Shown piece by piece: positions 45,398 through 53,992 of a DNA stretch of 64,000 nt. Source of the stretch: Aliiroseovarius sp. S1339 (GTDB taxonomy: Bacteria > Pseudomonadota > Alphaproteobacteria > Rhodobacterales > Rhodobacteraceae). The stretch's first letter is position 1. Each line of letters opens with the position of its first letter. The stretch is from contig NZ_JALPQG010000004.1 of the NCBI RefSeq assembly GCF_023195695.1, positions 62,001 through 126,000 of the forward strand. The letters are read 5' to 3'. A model generated the notes under the pieces. It saw only the letters and a program-made list of their open reading frames with translations. It was not told the DNA's origin and ran no database searches. Position numbers and translations under genes: made by a program.

Positions 45398-46405
45398 TCA
45401 GCTTGCGGGAACGTGTTCGGGGACATGTGACAGGGCCTCGGCCACCAACGCAACCCCCGCGCCGTCACGCGTGGCCCCTTCCGAGAGGATGCGCCGCCAT
45501 TTTCGTGCGCCGGGGCGACCGGTGAATATGCCCAACATGTGGCGGGTGATCGAATGCAGGCGTGTGCCGCAGGCAAGTTGTGCTTCGATATAGGGATACA
45601 TCGCCTCGACAACCTCGTGGGCGGTGCGCGCAGGGCGCGTGTCGCCAAAGATTGCCTGATCGGCCCCCAAAAGCACCGCCGCCGGATCGTGATAAGCAGC
45701 CCGCCCAACCATCACCCCATCCATGATTTCCAGATGTGCGCGGGCCTGATCCAACGTGGTGATGCCGCCATTGACCGACAGATGAAGATGCGGGAACGCC
45801 TTTTTTATCCGATGTACCAAGGGATAATCGAGCGGCGGAATATCGCGATTTTCCTTGGGGCTTAGCCCCTGTAGCCACGCTTTGCGGGCGTGAATTGTGA
45901 AGCGCCTGACGCCAGCGGCGGCGACGGTTTCGATGAACGCAGGCAGAACTTTATCGGCACATTGCTCATCAACCCCAATCCGACATTTTACCGTTACCTC
46001 AATATCTTGGGCGGCGTCCTTCATCGCCTTCATACACTCGGCCACAAGCGGCGCATCGCGCATCAACACCGCCCCGAACGTGCCGGATTGAACGCGATCC
46101 GAGGGGCAGCCGACATTCAGGTTCACTTCGTCATATCCGCGCGCGACGCAAATCTTTGTCGCAGCCGCCAATTCCTTCGGGTCGGACCCACCAAGTTGCA
46201 CGGCCACGGGATGTTCTTCGACATTGTAATCCAAAAGATGCACGGCTCCGCCCCGCACCAAGGCGGGCGCGGTCACCATCTCGGAATAAAGCAGCGCATG
46301 ACGGGTCATCAACCGATGGAAATACCGGCAGTGACGGTCAGACCAATCCATCATGGGTGCGACGGACAGGCGCGCGGCTTTTCGTATGTCGATGTTGTAG
46401 CTCAT
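45398..46405 (-). CDS. dusA: tRNA-dihydrouridine synthase A
   Basis: 335 residues. LSVAPMMDWSDRHCRYF at the N-terminus, NLNVGCPSDRVQSG with the catalytic Cys, and SVNGGITTLDQA for flavin phosphate binding all match DusA. It reduces uridine in the tRNA D-loop (positions 20/20a) with NADPH and FMN. The length is normal. Confidence 0.94.
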   Translation of the reverse strand: MSYNIDIRKAARLSVAPMMDWSDRHCRYFHRLMTRHALLYSEMVTAPALVRGGAVHLLDYNVEEHPVAVQLGGSDPKELAAATKICVARGYDEVNLNVGCPSDRVQSGTFGAVLMRDAPLVAECMKAMKDAAQDIEVTVKCRIGVDEQCADKVLPAFIETVAAAGVRRFTIHARKAWLQGLSPKENRDIPPLDYPLVHRIKKAFPHLHLSVNGGITTLDQARAHLEIMDGVMVGRAAYHDPAAVLLGADQAIFGDTRPARTAHEVVEAMYPYIEAQLACGTRLHSITRHMLGIFTGRPGARKWRRILSEGATRDGAGVALVAEALSHVPEHVPAS

Positions 46406-46474
46406 CGCGGGCTACATAGGGGAATGCCCGGCACAATGCCAGCGGTTAGACGCCGGGGCGCAGCGGCGGCATTC

Positions 46475-46651
46475 TTAACGCGGCGCCATACGGATGGCAC
46501 CGTCCAGCCGGATGACCTCACCGTTCAGCATGGAGTTCTCGACGATATGGCGCACGGTGGCAGCGTATTCTGCCGGGTCACCTAGGCGCGAGGGAAACGG
46601 GACTTGTGCGCCAAGGCTGTCCTGCACCTCTTGCGGCAGACCCGCGACCAG
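46475..46651 (-). pseudogene. Duplicated 3' end of the SDR gene
   Basis: These ~175 bases are almost identical to 48377-48552, with about seven substitutions by eye, including the stop codon. They encode the last ~57 residues of the dehydrogenase ([20 protein letters not shown] and so on). The match ends abruptly at AGCAGGGCC. There is no Rossmann domain, so it is not functional. With the intact copy it brackets the GSCFA gene. Confidence 0.88.
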
Positions 46652-46795
46652 CAGGGCCATTCGACCGCCCAGAGCGTTGGTACGAAAACGACCCTAAGCG
46701 GACCCCTACCCGACAATGTACGGGTCACGCTGTCCGGCCGCTCACCGCGACGCTCAATGTGGCGTTCTGACCCTGTGCATATCCACTTAAACGGG

Positions 46796-46824
46796 TTGCA
46801 CTTACACCTAATCTTCGCATAGAT
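46796..46824 (+). promoter_or_regulatory. Candidate sigma-70 type promoter for the GSCFA gene
   Basis: TTGCAC at 46796-46801, 17-base spacer, ATAGAT at 46819-46824, about 48 bases before the start codon. It is a weak -10 match. Confidence 0.35.
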
Positions 46825-46872
46825 ACGCGCGACAATTCCCCTTCCATTGAAACAGCAATCGAAAGAAATTCC

Positions 46873-48312
46873 ATGGTTTCCACGAAACAGGCACTGCGCA
46901 CCCTGAAACAGAACGGTGCTTTGGGAAAATGGCAAAACGTGCAGAGCCGACTATATGAAAAATGCGACCCTGAAATTCTCCCGAAATTCAAGATCGCGCA
47001 GGGTGAAACGGTTTTCACAATCGGAAGCTGTTTTGCACGGAACATGGAAGAGGTTTTGTCAAAACTTGGATATGACATTCCAATGTTGTCATTTGGTGTT
47101 CCGAAACATGAATGGAGCGCCCGGCCACAAGGCATTTTGAATAAATACACGCCGCCCGCCATTTTTCAGGAAATCGAGTGGACGGCCCGTATTCTAACGC
47201 GCGACGGCGTTATGGCAGCGTCAGATTGCACTGAAATGCTCTATGAGGTCGGCGACGACCAGTGGATTGATGGCTGGCTAAGCGGATATGTTCCGGTTTC
47301 GTTTGAGCGCGCAGTCCAACGCCGTCAGGAAGTATTTGATGTATTCAGCAAAGCGTTCAGTTCAAATTACTTGGTCATCACACTCGGATTGATTGAATGC
47401 TGGTATGACCGCGAACGGAAGCGCTACATTCAGGAATGCCCTGCAATTCGACCGAGCTTTCTAAAGAGATATCAAAACGACATTGATTTTGAAGTCATTG
47501 ATTATGAAAAATCGCTCGATCTGGTTCAGCGCTCAATTAACTTGATTGAGCAGGTCAACCCGAATGCAAAAGTGCTGATTACTGTCTCACCCGTATCGCT
47601 TGCATCGACGTTCACCAACGAGGACGTTATCATCGCGAACAGCTATTCTAAGTCAGTTTTGCGCGCGGTCGCTGGTGCAGTATCCAACGGGTCGGACACG
47701 GTTGGCTATTTTCCCAGTTATGAAAAGATCGTGCTGACAAAAAACTGGTCCACATACGCAGAAGACCTGCGCCACGCGTCCGACGAAGCTGTATCAGGTA
47801 TCGTCATTTCGCTTGCCAGAAGCTATTTGGATGTCAGCGAAGATCAAATCGCCGAATTTCAAGGGCGTATGCAGGACAGTTGGGACGCGAAAGCAGAAGT
47901 TAATGCTATTGTCCTGAAAGCCCAACAAGAGAAAAGCGACTCTAACTACCTTGAAAGCGCCGCATCTTTTGCCAAAGCTGCCGAAGTCGAAAAACGTCCA
48001 AATCAAAAACTGCATCTGAAAGCGCGGCAAACCAACATGCTGATTTTGGCGGGTAAACATACAGAAGCGCTGGCAATTGCCGAAAATGAGATTGCATCGG
48101 GTCGCGAAAACCCCGAACTCTACTTCGCGATTGCACGCTGCATGGTCAACGCGGGCAACCAAAAGGGCGCCGTGCCAAATTTGGAAAAGGCATTGGCGCT
48201 TAATCCAAATCGTCTAGATATCTCGAATTACTTGTCGTCACTGACGCCACTTAACAATACCATCAGGCGTTCGCGCGTAGCCAATTGGGCCAAACGTCTG
48301 ATTAGGCCTTAA
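46873..48312 (+). CDS. GSCFA-domain protein with C-terminal TPR-like repeats
   Basis: 479 residues. FTIGSCFARNM at residues 49-58 is the family name-giving GSCFA motif (SGNH-hydrolase-like), followed by VITLGLIECWYD and a later NWSTYAEDLRHAS. The C-terminal ~130 residues are helical repeats (LAIAENEIASGRENPELYFA, NLEKALALNP). GSCFA proteins are linked to surface polysaccharide modification. Codon use is more AT-rich than the neighbours, and the gene lies on the opposite strand between two copies of the SDR gene tail, indicating acquisition. No mobility gene accompanies it. Confidence 0.85.
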   Translation: MVSTKQALRTLKQNGALGKWQNVQSRLYEKCDPEILPKFKIAQGETVFTIGSCFARNMEEVLSKLGYDIPMLSFGVPKHEWSARPQGILNKYTPPAIFQEIEWTARILTRDGVMAASDCTEMLYEVGDDQWIDGWLSGYVPVSFERAVQRRQEVFDVFSKAFSSNYLVITLGLIECWYDRERKRYIQECPAIRPSFLKRYQNDIDFEVIDYEKSLDLVQRSINLIEQVNPNAKVLITVSPVSLASTFTNEDVIIANSYSKSVLRAVAGAVSNGSDTVGYFPSYEKIVLTKNWSTYAEDLRHASDEAVSGIVISLARSYLDVSEDQIAEFQGRMQDSWDAKAEVNAIVLKAQQEKSDSNYLESAASFAKAAEVEKRPNQKLHLKARQTNMLILAGKHTEALAIAENEIASGRENPELYFAIARCMVNAGNQKGAVPNLEKALALNPNRLDISNYLSSLTPLNNTIRRSRVANWAKRLIRP

Positions 48313-48339
48313 GCCCGGACGTTTTTTTACGCTTGGCCT
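48304..48339 (+). terminator. Possible hairpin after the GSCFA gene
   Basis: AGGCC-TT-AAGC pairs with GCTTGGCCT (nine pairs with a two-base bulge) around a loop containing a run of seven T. It overlaps the stop codon. This is a weak call. Confidence 0.35.
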
Positions 48340-48376
48340 TACTGGACAACACCGACTGGCGACCGAGTATGACTGC

Positions 48377-49144
48377 TTAACGCGGCGCCATACGGATGGC
48401 GCCGTCCAGCCGGATCACCTCACCGTTCAGCATGGAGTTCTCGACGATATGGCGCACGGTGGCGGCGTATTCTGCCGGGTCACCTAGGCGCGAGGGGAAC
48501 GGCACCTGTGCGCCAAGGCTGTCCTGCACCTCTTGCGGCAGTCCCGCGACCATCGGGGTTTTGAAGATGCCCGGCGCGATGGTCATCACGCGGATGCCGT
48601 CGCGCATCAGGTCGCGCGCCATGGGCAGTGTCATGCCCACCACGCCACCTTTTGACGCTGCATAAGCCAGCTGGCCAACTTGCCCATCAAACGCCGCGAT
48701 TGAGGCTGTGTTGACGATCACGCCACGTTCGCCGTCATCGGTCACCGGGTCGGTTTGCGACATGCCCGCCGCCGCTTGGCTGGCGCAGTTAAAGGTGCCG
48801 ATCAGGTTCACGCCGATGGTCTTGGCAAAGATGGCAGGGTCGTGGGGTTCGCCCTTGGACTGCGTTTTCGAGGCGGGTGCAATACCCGCACAATTGACCA
48901 GGACATGCTCCTGACCATGGGCCGCGCGCAGGGTTTTGAACCCTTCGGCGACCGACGCAGGGTCGGACACGTCCACTTTCGTAAAGGTGCCGCCAATCTT
49001 GTCGGCCATCACCTGCCCGGCGCCTTCGTTCAGGTCAAAGATGCCAACCTTCGCCCCGGCTGCGGCCAGCGCTTGTGCAACAGCGCCGCCCAACCCGGAC
49101 GCGCCCCCGGTGACGATAGCAACGGTGTTTTCAGTGATTTGCAT
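48377..49144 (-). CDS. SDR-family dehydrogenase (3-hydroxyacyl-CoA dehydrogenase type II-like)
   Basis: 255 residues of a short-chain dehydrogenase: VAIVTGGASGLGGAVAQAL (NAD-binding), LVNCAGIAPA, then Ser and YAASKGG (catalytic Tyr/Lys). The composition and the C-terminal [15 protein letters not shown] resemble HSD17B10-type enzymes that oxidise 3-hydroxyacyl-CoA in fatty-acid or branched-chain breakdown. The ATG at 49144 follows GGAGGG. Its 3' end is duplicated 1.9 kb away. Confidence 0.88.
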   Translation of the reverse strand: MQITENTVAIVTGGASGLGGAVAQALAAAGAKVGIFDLNEGAGQVMADKIGGTFTKVDVSDPASVAEGFKTLRAAHGQEHVLVNCAGIAPASKTQSKGEPHDPAIFAKTIGVNLIGTFNCASQAAAGMSQTDPVTDDGERGVIVNTASIAAFDGQVGQLAYAASKGGVVGMTLPMARDLMRDGIRVMTIAPGIFKTPMVAGLPQEVQDSLGAQVPFPSRLGDPAEYAATVRHIVENSMLNGEVIRLDGAIRMAPR

Positions 49145-49225
49145 AGCAAGCCCTCCGCTTATGGTCTGCTGCGACATAGCAAGAATTGCACAAGCGTTCA
49201 ATAAACTCCGGAAGGTGCCCCTATG

Positions 49226-51007
49226 TTACGCAGCGTCGCCCTGCCCCGTCCTGATCGGCACAGCCCCGTTCACAGGCCCCAACGCCTGCATGGCGGCAAA
49301 CTGGGTCAGATACACGCAACCGGTCAGATGCTCGAGGAAATCTATGCGTTTCAAACGATCCATCACCGGGCCTTTAACCTCTGACAAGCTGAGCGTGATG
49401 CCAGCGTCGCCCAACTGCCGGTTCAGTTCTTCCAGCGTTTCCAGCGCGGACAGGTCGATCTCGTTCACTGCCGAACACATCAGCACCACATGCTTGATGC
49501 CGCCCTTCGCGACGCGGGCCAGCAGGTAATCCTCGATAAACCGCGCGTTGGCGAAATAGAGGTTCTCGTCCAGGCGCAGCGTCACCAGTTCCGGGTGGGT
49601 CAGAACCTTGTGGCGTTTGATGTTACGGAAATGCTGGGTGCCGGGGACCAGCCCGACCTCGGCAATATGAGGCCGCGAGGTTTTGTAAAGATACAGCACG
49701 ATGGACAGGATCACGCCTGCCGACACGCCAATTTCCACTCCAAAGCTGAGGGTCAGCAGGATGGTTGCCAGAACGGCGGTGAAATCCGCGCGGTGATAGG
49801 CCCATGTGGCGCGCAGGATGTGAAAATCCACAAGGCTCAGCACGGCGACAATGATGGTCGCGGCCAGCGTGGCCTTGGGCAGGAAGAACAGAAGCGGCGT
49901 CAGGAACAGCGCAGCCCCGGCGATGCCGATCGCGGTGAACCCACCGGCCGCCGGGGTTTCCGCGCCTGCGTCGAAATTGACGACCGACCGCGCAAACCCG
50001 CCTGTCACGGGATAGCCGCCCGACATGGCCGCTGCGATGTTCGACGCCCCCAGCCCCACGAGTTCCTGATCCGGCACGATGCGCTGACGCTTCTTGGCAG
50101 CCAGCGTCTGCGCAACCGAGATGCTTTCGACAAACCCGATGATCGAGATCAGCAGCGCCGAGCCAAACAAGCTGGTCCAAAGGTCGGCATCAAAGCTGGG
50201 GAGTGTCAGCGGCGGCAGGCCTTGTGGCACGTCGCCAACAATGGCCACCCCCTTTGATTGCAGGTCAAACCCCCAGCTGAGCAGCGTCGTCACGGCCACT
50301 GCACCGACAGGTCCGGCCTTTGCCAAAACTTCCGCCAGTCGCGGGCCAAGGCCCAGCGACAGCAGCAATGGTTTCAAACCTTTGCGCACCCAAAACAGAA
50401 ACACGACAGACGCCGCCCCGATGGCAAATGTAATGAAGTTGGTTTGGCTGACATGCGACAGAAGCGAGCCGAGAAGCTCAAACAAAGAATGCCCATGCGC
50501 CTCAACCCCGAGGATATGTTTCAACTGGCTGGTGGCAATCAAAAGCCCGGAGGCCGTGATGAAGCCTGCGATCACAGGATGGCTCAGGAAATTCGCGAGG
50601 AATCCCAGCCGAAACACGCCCATCACCAACAGGATCAGGCCAGACAGAAACGCCAGCGTGATCGCGGCGGCGGCGTATTCGGCAGGGTTGTCCAACCCAA
50701 GATTGCCCACAGCGGCCGCCGTCATCAGGCTGACCACCGCCACCGGACCCACCGCCAAGGCGCGCGAGGTGCCGAAGATCGCATAGGCCACCAGCGGCAG
50801 GATTGAAGCGTAAAGCCCCATCTCGGCCGGCAAACCCGCCAGCAGCGCATAGGCAAGCGATTGCGGGATCAGCATGATCGTCACGATCACCGCCGCCACC
50901 AGATCCGAGGTCAGTGCAGCGTTGTCGTACCGCGCACCCCAATCCAGAATGGGCACATAGCGCCTGAGGGCCGCGCCGCGCGCCGCCGGTGTCAGCTCGG
51001 GTTTCAT
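49226..51007 (-). CDS. SulP-family anion permease with STAS domain
   Basis: 593 residues. The membrane domain (~1-430) opens with AAVIVTIMLIPQSLAYALLAGLP, the SulP signature, and a C-terminal STAS domain (~450-560, with VVLMCSAVNEIDLSALETLEEL) follows. Family substrates are sulfate, bicarbonate or other anions. The neighbouring sulfide and thiosulfate genes favour sulfate, perhaps as sulfate export or exchange after sulfur oxidation. Transport direction cannot be read from sequence. Confidence 0.88.
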   Translation of the reverse strand: MKPELTPAARGAALRRYVPILDWGARYDNAALTSDLVAAVIVTIMLIPQSLAYALLAGLPAEMGLYASILPLVAYAIFGTSRALAVGPVAVVSLMTAAAVGNLGLDNPAEYAAAAITLAFLSGLILLVMGVFRLGFLANFLSHPVIAGFITASGLLIATSQLKHILGVEAHGHSLFELLGSLLSHVSQTNFITFAIGAASVVFLFWVRKGLKPLLLSLGLGPRLAEVLAKAGPVGAVAVTTLLSWGFDLQSKGVAIVGDVPQGLPPLTLPSFDADLWTSLFGSALLISIIGFVESISVAQTLAAKKRQRIVPDQELVGLGASNIAAAMSGGYPVTGGFARSVVNFDAGAETPAAGGFTAIGIAGAALFLTPLLFFLPKATLAATIIVAVLSLVDFHILRATWAYHRADFTAVLATILLTLSFGVEIGVSAGVILSIVLYLYKTSRPHIAEVGLVPGTQHFRNIKRHKVLTHPELVTLRLDENLYFANARFIEDYLLARVAKGGIKHVVLMCSAVNEIDLSALETLEELNRQLGDAGITLSLSEVKGPVMDRLKRIDFLEHLTGCVYLTQFAAMQALGPVNGAVPIRTGQGDAA

Positions 51008-51049
51008 GAGCGTTTTCCTAAGTTGATTGCGCGGGTTAGCCCCTGAAGC

Positions 51050-51385
51050 TTACGCGTTGGCTTGTGCGGTCATCCACAGGATTTCGCAGCGCGCGCCCGA
51101 CCGGCAATAGGCAAAGACCGGACCCGGCGCTTCGTCCACAACGCGGCGAAACTCGTCCATGACGGCAAACGCATCTTCCCGGTTCGACATTGGGAGGAAT
51201 GATGTGGCAAGCCCTGCGGCCTCGGCAGCGGCACTGATTTCGGCCCAAGTTGGCTGGCCCACCTCTTCCCCGTCAGGGCGGTTGCACATGACCACAGTGA
51301 AACCCGCCGCCTTAATGGCCGGGATGTCGCCCACGGTGATCTGCGGGGCAACCGTGACCCGGTCATCCAGTTTCTTCATTTGCAT
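51050..51385 (-). CDS. TIGR01244/DUF442 sulfurtransferase (Blh phosphatase-like domain)
   Basis: 111 residues. AYCRSGARCEILW (C94) is the C(x)5R-type active loop of the dual-specificity-phosphatase-like DUF442 fold. In Rhizobiales the same domain is fused to a metallo-beta-lactamase as Blh, a sulfur-transferase/persulfide-dioxygenase needed for sulfide detoxification. Here it is separate but lies next to the lactamase-type gene, so the two probably act on one persulfide. ATG 51385 follows AAAGG. Confidence 0.85.
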   Translation of the reverse strand: MQMKKLDDRVTVAPQITVGDIPAIKAAGFTVVMCNRPDGEEVGQPTWAEISAAAEAAGLATSFLPMSNREDAFAVMDEFRRVVDEAPGPVFAYCRSGARCEILWMTAQANA

Positions 51386-51410
51386 CTGTTCTGCCTTTCT
51401 AAGCATCGGC

Positions 51411-52298
51411 TCAAAGCGTGTTCACGGGCACTTTGAGGAATGTTTTGCCATCCTCATCCGCGGGCGGCATGTCGCCTGCGCGCATGTTGACCTGAAGCGA
51501 AGGGATGATCAGGCGGGGCATGTCCAACTGGGCGTCGCGTTCGGTGCGAAACTTCACGAATTCCTCTTTGGTTTTGCCACCACCCACATGGATGTTGTGC
51601 GCTTTTTCATCCGCCACTGTGGTTTCCCACTGAATGTCGCGCCCATTGGGGCCATAATCGTGGCACATGAATAGCCGCGTTTTATCGGGCAGTGCCAGCA
51701 CCTTCTGGATCGAGTCATAAAGCTCGCCCGCGTCCCCGCCGGGGAAGTCGGCCCGCGCTGATCCACCATCGGGCATGAACAGCGTATCGCCCACGAAGGC
51801 TGCATTGCCGATCACATGCACCATGCAAGCGGGGGTGTGGCCGGGCGTGTGCATCACGAAAGCGTCCATCGTGCCGATCTTGTAGGTGTCGCCATCTTCA
51901 AACAGCCGGTCGAATTGGCTGCCGTCGCGCTGGAACTCGGTGCCTTCGTTAAAGACCTTGCCGAAAACTTCCTGCACCACGGTGATCTGGCTTCCAATAC
52001 CGATCTTGCCGCCCAACTGCTGCTGGATATAGGGCGCGGCAGACAGGTGGTCGGCGTGAACATGGGTTTCGATCAGCCATTCCAGATCAAGTCCCTCGGC
52101 CTTGATATAGGCGATAATCTCATCGGCATGATCATGCGTGATACGGCCAGCGGCATAGTCGATGTCCATCACGCTGTCGATCACCGCGCACGCGTTCGAG
52201 TCGGGATCTTTCACCACATATGAAATGGTGTTGGAATCCTCCTCAAAGAAGGCTTTTACCTCTGGTTTGAGGGCGGTGTTGACGGGATAGTCGCTCAT
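51411..52298 (-). CDS. Metallo-beta-lactamase-fold hydrolase, Blh/persulfide-dioxygenase type
   Basis: 295 residues. The metal motif THVHADHLSAAPYIQ gives H79/H81/D83/H84, and HTPGHTPACMVHV, GDTLFMPDGGSARADFPGG and MCHDYGPNGRD supply the remaining ligands. This is the ETHE1/Blh-like subgroup that oxidises glutathione persulfide to sulfite. It is co-transcribed after the YeeE/YedE pair and before DUF442, which completes a sulfide-detoxification unit. ATG 52298 follows AAAGGA. Confidence 0.88.
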   Translation of the reverse strand: MSDYPVNTALKPEVKAFFEEDSNTISYVVKDPDSNACAVIDSVMDIDYAAGRITHDHADEIIAYIKAEGLDLEWLIETHVHADHLSAAPYIQQQLGGKIGIGSQITVVQEVFGKVFNEGTEFQRDGSQFDRLFEDGDTYKIGTMDAFVMHTPGHTPACMVHVIGNAAFVGDTLFMPDGGSARADFPGGDAGELYDSIQKVLALPDKTRLFMCHDYGPNGRDIQWETTVADEKAHNIHVGGGKTKEEFVKFRTERDAQLDMPRLIIPSLQVNMRAGDMPPADEDGKTFLKVPVNTL

Positions 52299-52343
52299 GA
52301 CATGTCCTTTCCAGTCTGCGCGGGCGCGCTCGGCGCCCAATGA

Positions 52344-52787
52344 TTAGTTTGCTTGCGCGAGGTCGCGGCGGCGCGCGGTGTTTGCGATCACCCAGCGGGC
52401 CAGAAACAGGCCTGCAACCATAGACGCGGTGAAGATCAGAACCGATGGGTTGCCGGTCGAAATCACCGGCAATGCGGCACCGGGGCAGAACCCTGCCAGG
52501 CCCCAGCCAATCCCGAAGGTGAACGACCCCAGCACTAGTTTGCGGTCGATCAGCCGGGTGCCGGGCAGCTTAAAGTTTTCAGCGAAAACCGGCTTCTCGC
52601 GTTTGAAAACAAGCACATAACCTGGTGCTGCAACCAGAAGGGCCGCCCCCATCACAAAGGCAAGGCTTGGGTCCCACGTCCCGGCAAAATCAAAGAAGTT
52701 CAAGACCTTAGCAGGATTTGCCATGCCCGAGATTGAAATCCCAAGACCGAAGACCAAGCCAACAACATATGTCAGGAAAAGTTTCAT
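52344..52787 (-). CDS. YeeE/YedE family membrane protein (DUF6691 half)
   Basis: 147 residues with about four membrane helices. VVGLVFGLGISISGMANPAKV and GWGLAGFCPGAALP (conserved Cys-containing reentrant motif) identify it. It forms a bipartite sulfur-compound transporter with the upstream partner. The family includes thiosulfate importers, and in Serratia-like systems the two halves PmpA/PmpB move polysulfide-related species. Confidence 0.88.
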   Translation of the reverse strand: MKLFLTYVVGLVFGLGISISGMANPAKVLNFFDFAGTWDPSLAFVMGAALLVAAPGYVLVFKREKPVFAENFKLPGTRLIDRKLVLGSFTFGIGWGLAGFCPGAALPVISTGNPSVLIFTASMVAGLFLARWVIANTARRRDLAQAN

Positions 52788-52799
52788 CTGTCGTTCCCC

Positions 52800-53234
52800 T
52801 TACAGGCCAATGACGTGACGGGTCAGAAAGACCATCAGCGCGGTGCCCGCCATGAAAGTCAGCGTCGCCACGATCGAGCGCGGCGAAAAGCGGGCCATGC
52901 CGCAAACCCCGTGCCCCGAGGTGCAGCCAGAGCCATATGTGACGCCGACCCCAACAATCAGGCCACCCACAATCATCGACAAGGTCGAGACAGGCACCTG
53001 AATTTCAGGAAAGCCCCCGGTAAGGGACAGATAGACAAGCGGGCCAGTCAACATGCCGGCCAGTAAGGCGGCGCGCCACGACCAGTCGGTCGAGCTGCTG
53101 GGTTGCAAAAAACCGGCCAAAATACCCGTTGCGCCAAACACGTTACCGCGCAGCCACATTAGAAGCACCGAGGCCAAGCCAATCAGCGCGCCCCCAAGTG
53201 TGGATGCCAGAGGTGTGAATTCGGTTTCGATCAT
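52800..53234 (-). CDS. YeeE/YedE family membrane protein (TsuA-like half)
   Basis: About 144 residues. VGVTYGSGCTSGHGVCGMARFSPRSI is the Cys-containing motif of thiosulfate-transporter-like YeeE proteins. Around four membrane helices are seen. First gene of the operon YeeE, DUF6691, MBL, DUF442. ATG 53234 follows GAGG and is preferred over the upstream ATG 53285. A perfect ATTC-N8-GAAT palindrome lies 71 bases upstream. Confidence 0.88.
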   Translation of the reverse strand: MIETEFTPLASTLGGALIGLASVLLMWLRGNVFGATGILAGFLQPSSSTDWSWRAALLAGMLTGPLVYLSLTGGFPEIQVPVSTLSMIVGGLIVGVGVTYGSGCTSGHGVCGMARFSPRSIVATLTFMAGTALMVFLTRHVIGL

Positions 53235-53304
53235 GTCCTGCCTCACCAAGTTTTTCGTTCGCATTGCTAAATTAGGGTGGGTCACGCGCGGCTACAAGCT
53301 TTAC

Positions 53305-53320
53305 ATTCGTTTTTTTGAAT
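53305..53320. promoter_or_regulatory. ATTC-N8-GAAT operator upstream of the YeeE operon
   Basis: ATTC-GTTTTTTT-GAAT, flanked by AC and GT so that ACATTC/GAATGT are six-base arms. The ATTC-N8-GAAT form is the published site class of the sulfide-responsive ArsR-type repressors SqrR and BigR. Two other perfect copies occur in this cluster. Confidence 0.7.
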
Positions 53321-53353
53321 GTTTTTTCTTCCTGCCGTCACGTAACGAAAAAA

Positions 53354-53380
53354 CCCCGCCTGCCATTCGGGCACGCGGGG
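53354..53380 (-). terminator. Rho-independent terminator after the DUF302 gene
   Basis: On the minus strand CCCCGC and GCGGGG enclose an inner GCCC...GGGC-type pairing, followed by TTTTTTCG. It sits 29 bases after the DUF302 stop. Confidence 0.85.
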
Positions 53381-53408
53381 CATGATTTTACAAGGGTTTC
53401 GGCTGTTT

Positions 53409-53867
53409 TCAGTTCGCAACGGCCTCTTGCACGATCTCGTCCAGAAGCGCCTGAACTTTCTGCATGTCGCCGTCAGGATATTTGCGATACCCGACGCGAA
53501 CCTCGCCTTCCTTATCGGTTACAAAGATACCGTAAGGACAGAAGGCGATGTTCATCGGGTCGGGCTCCATCACCTCGCGGCTGATTTGTGCTGAGCAGAA
53601 CAGGAATATGTCCGCCCCATCATAGATGGTCACATCCGAACCGACATCAGCCTTCGTGCGCTCCAGCATCGCACCGGTATGGCTGACATAGTCGATGACC
53701 AGTCCCTTGCCGACGATGGCGGATTCCACCGCGAAGGTCGCGTCATCAAACGCGCCGTCAAACGCATAGGTTATGGCATTGTCAGTTTCCTGCATGGTGT
53801 GGTTGTCAGCTAAAGCTGGCGCGGCCAATAGGGCAGCGGACAGGATGAGGGTCAGCAGACTTTTCAT
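53409..53867 (-). CDS. Exported DUF302 protein
   Basis: 152 residues with a Sec signal peptide (LLTLILSAALLAAPALA). The mature part FDDATFAVESAIVGKGLVIDYV, DIFLFCSAQISREV and FCPYGIFV is the DUF302 fold, with two cysteines that could bind sulfur or be redox-active. It lies between soxF and the YeeE operon and carries its own ATTC-N8-GAAT site. A role in periplasmic sulfur handling is inferred from context. ATG 53867 follows AGGAGAG. Confidence 0.85.
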   Translation of the reverse strand: MKSLLTLILSAALLAAPALADNHTMQETDNAITYAFDGAFDDATFAVESAIVGKGLVIDYVSHTGAMLERTKADVGSDVTIYDGADIFLFCSAQISREVMEPDPMNIAFCPYGIFVTDKEGEVRVGYRKYPDGDMQKVQALLDEIVQEAVAN

Positions 53868-53963
53868 AAGAGGCTCTCCTTGACGTTTCGCGGGCAAGGC
53901 CCCTGCCCTGACCTTTGATTGCACCGGGGGCAGATTGCCCGCCCCCGCCATTGTTCAAAACAT

Positions 53964-53979
53964 ATTCTTTCTGACGAAT
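53964..53979. promoter_or_regulatory. ATTC-N8-GAAT operator upstream of the DUF302 gene
   Basis: ATTC-TTTCTGAC-GAAT, with arms 97 bases before the DUF302 start and just 13 bases beyond the soxF stop. The geometry is the same as the sites at 53305 and 63338. Confidence 0.7.
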
Positions 53980-53992
53980 GTTTGCAACAAAC

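Noticed and set aside
46475-46660. Separate 61-codon gene
   Set aside because: It is the copied tail of the SDR gene without a nucleotide-binding domain.
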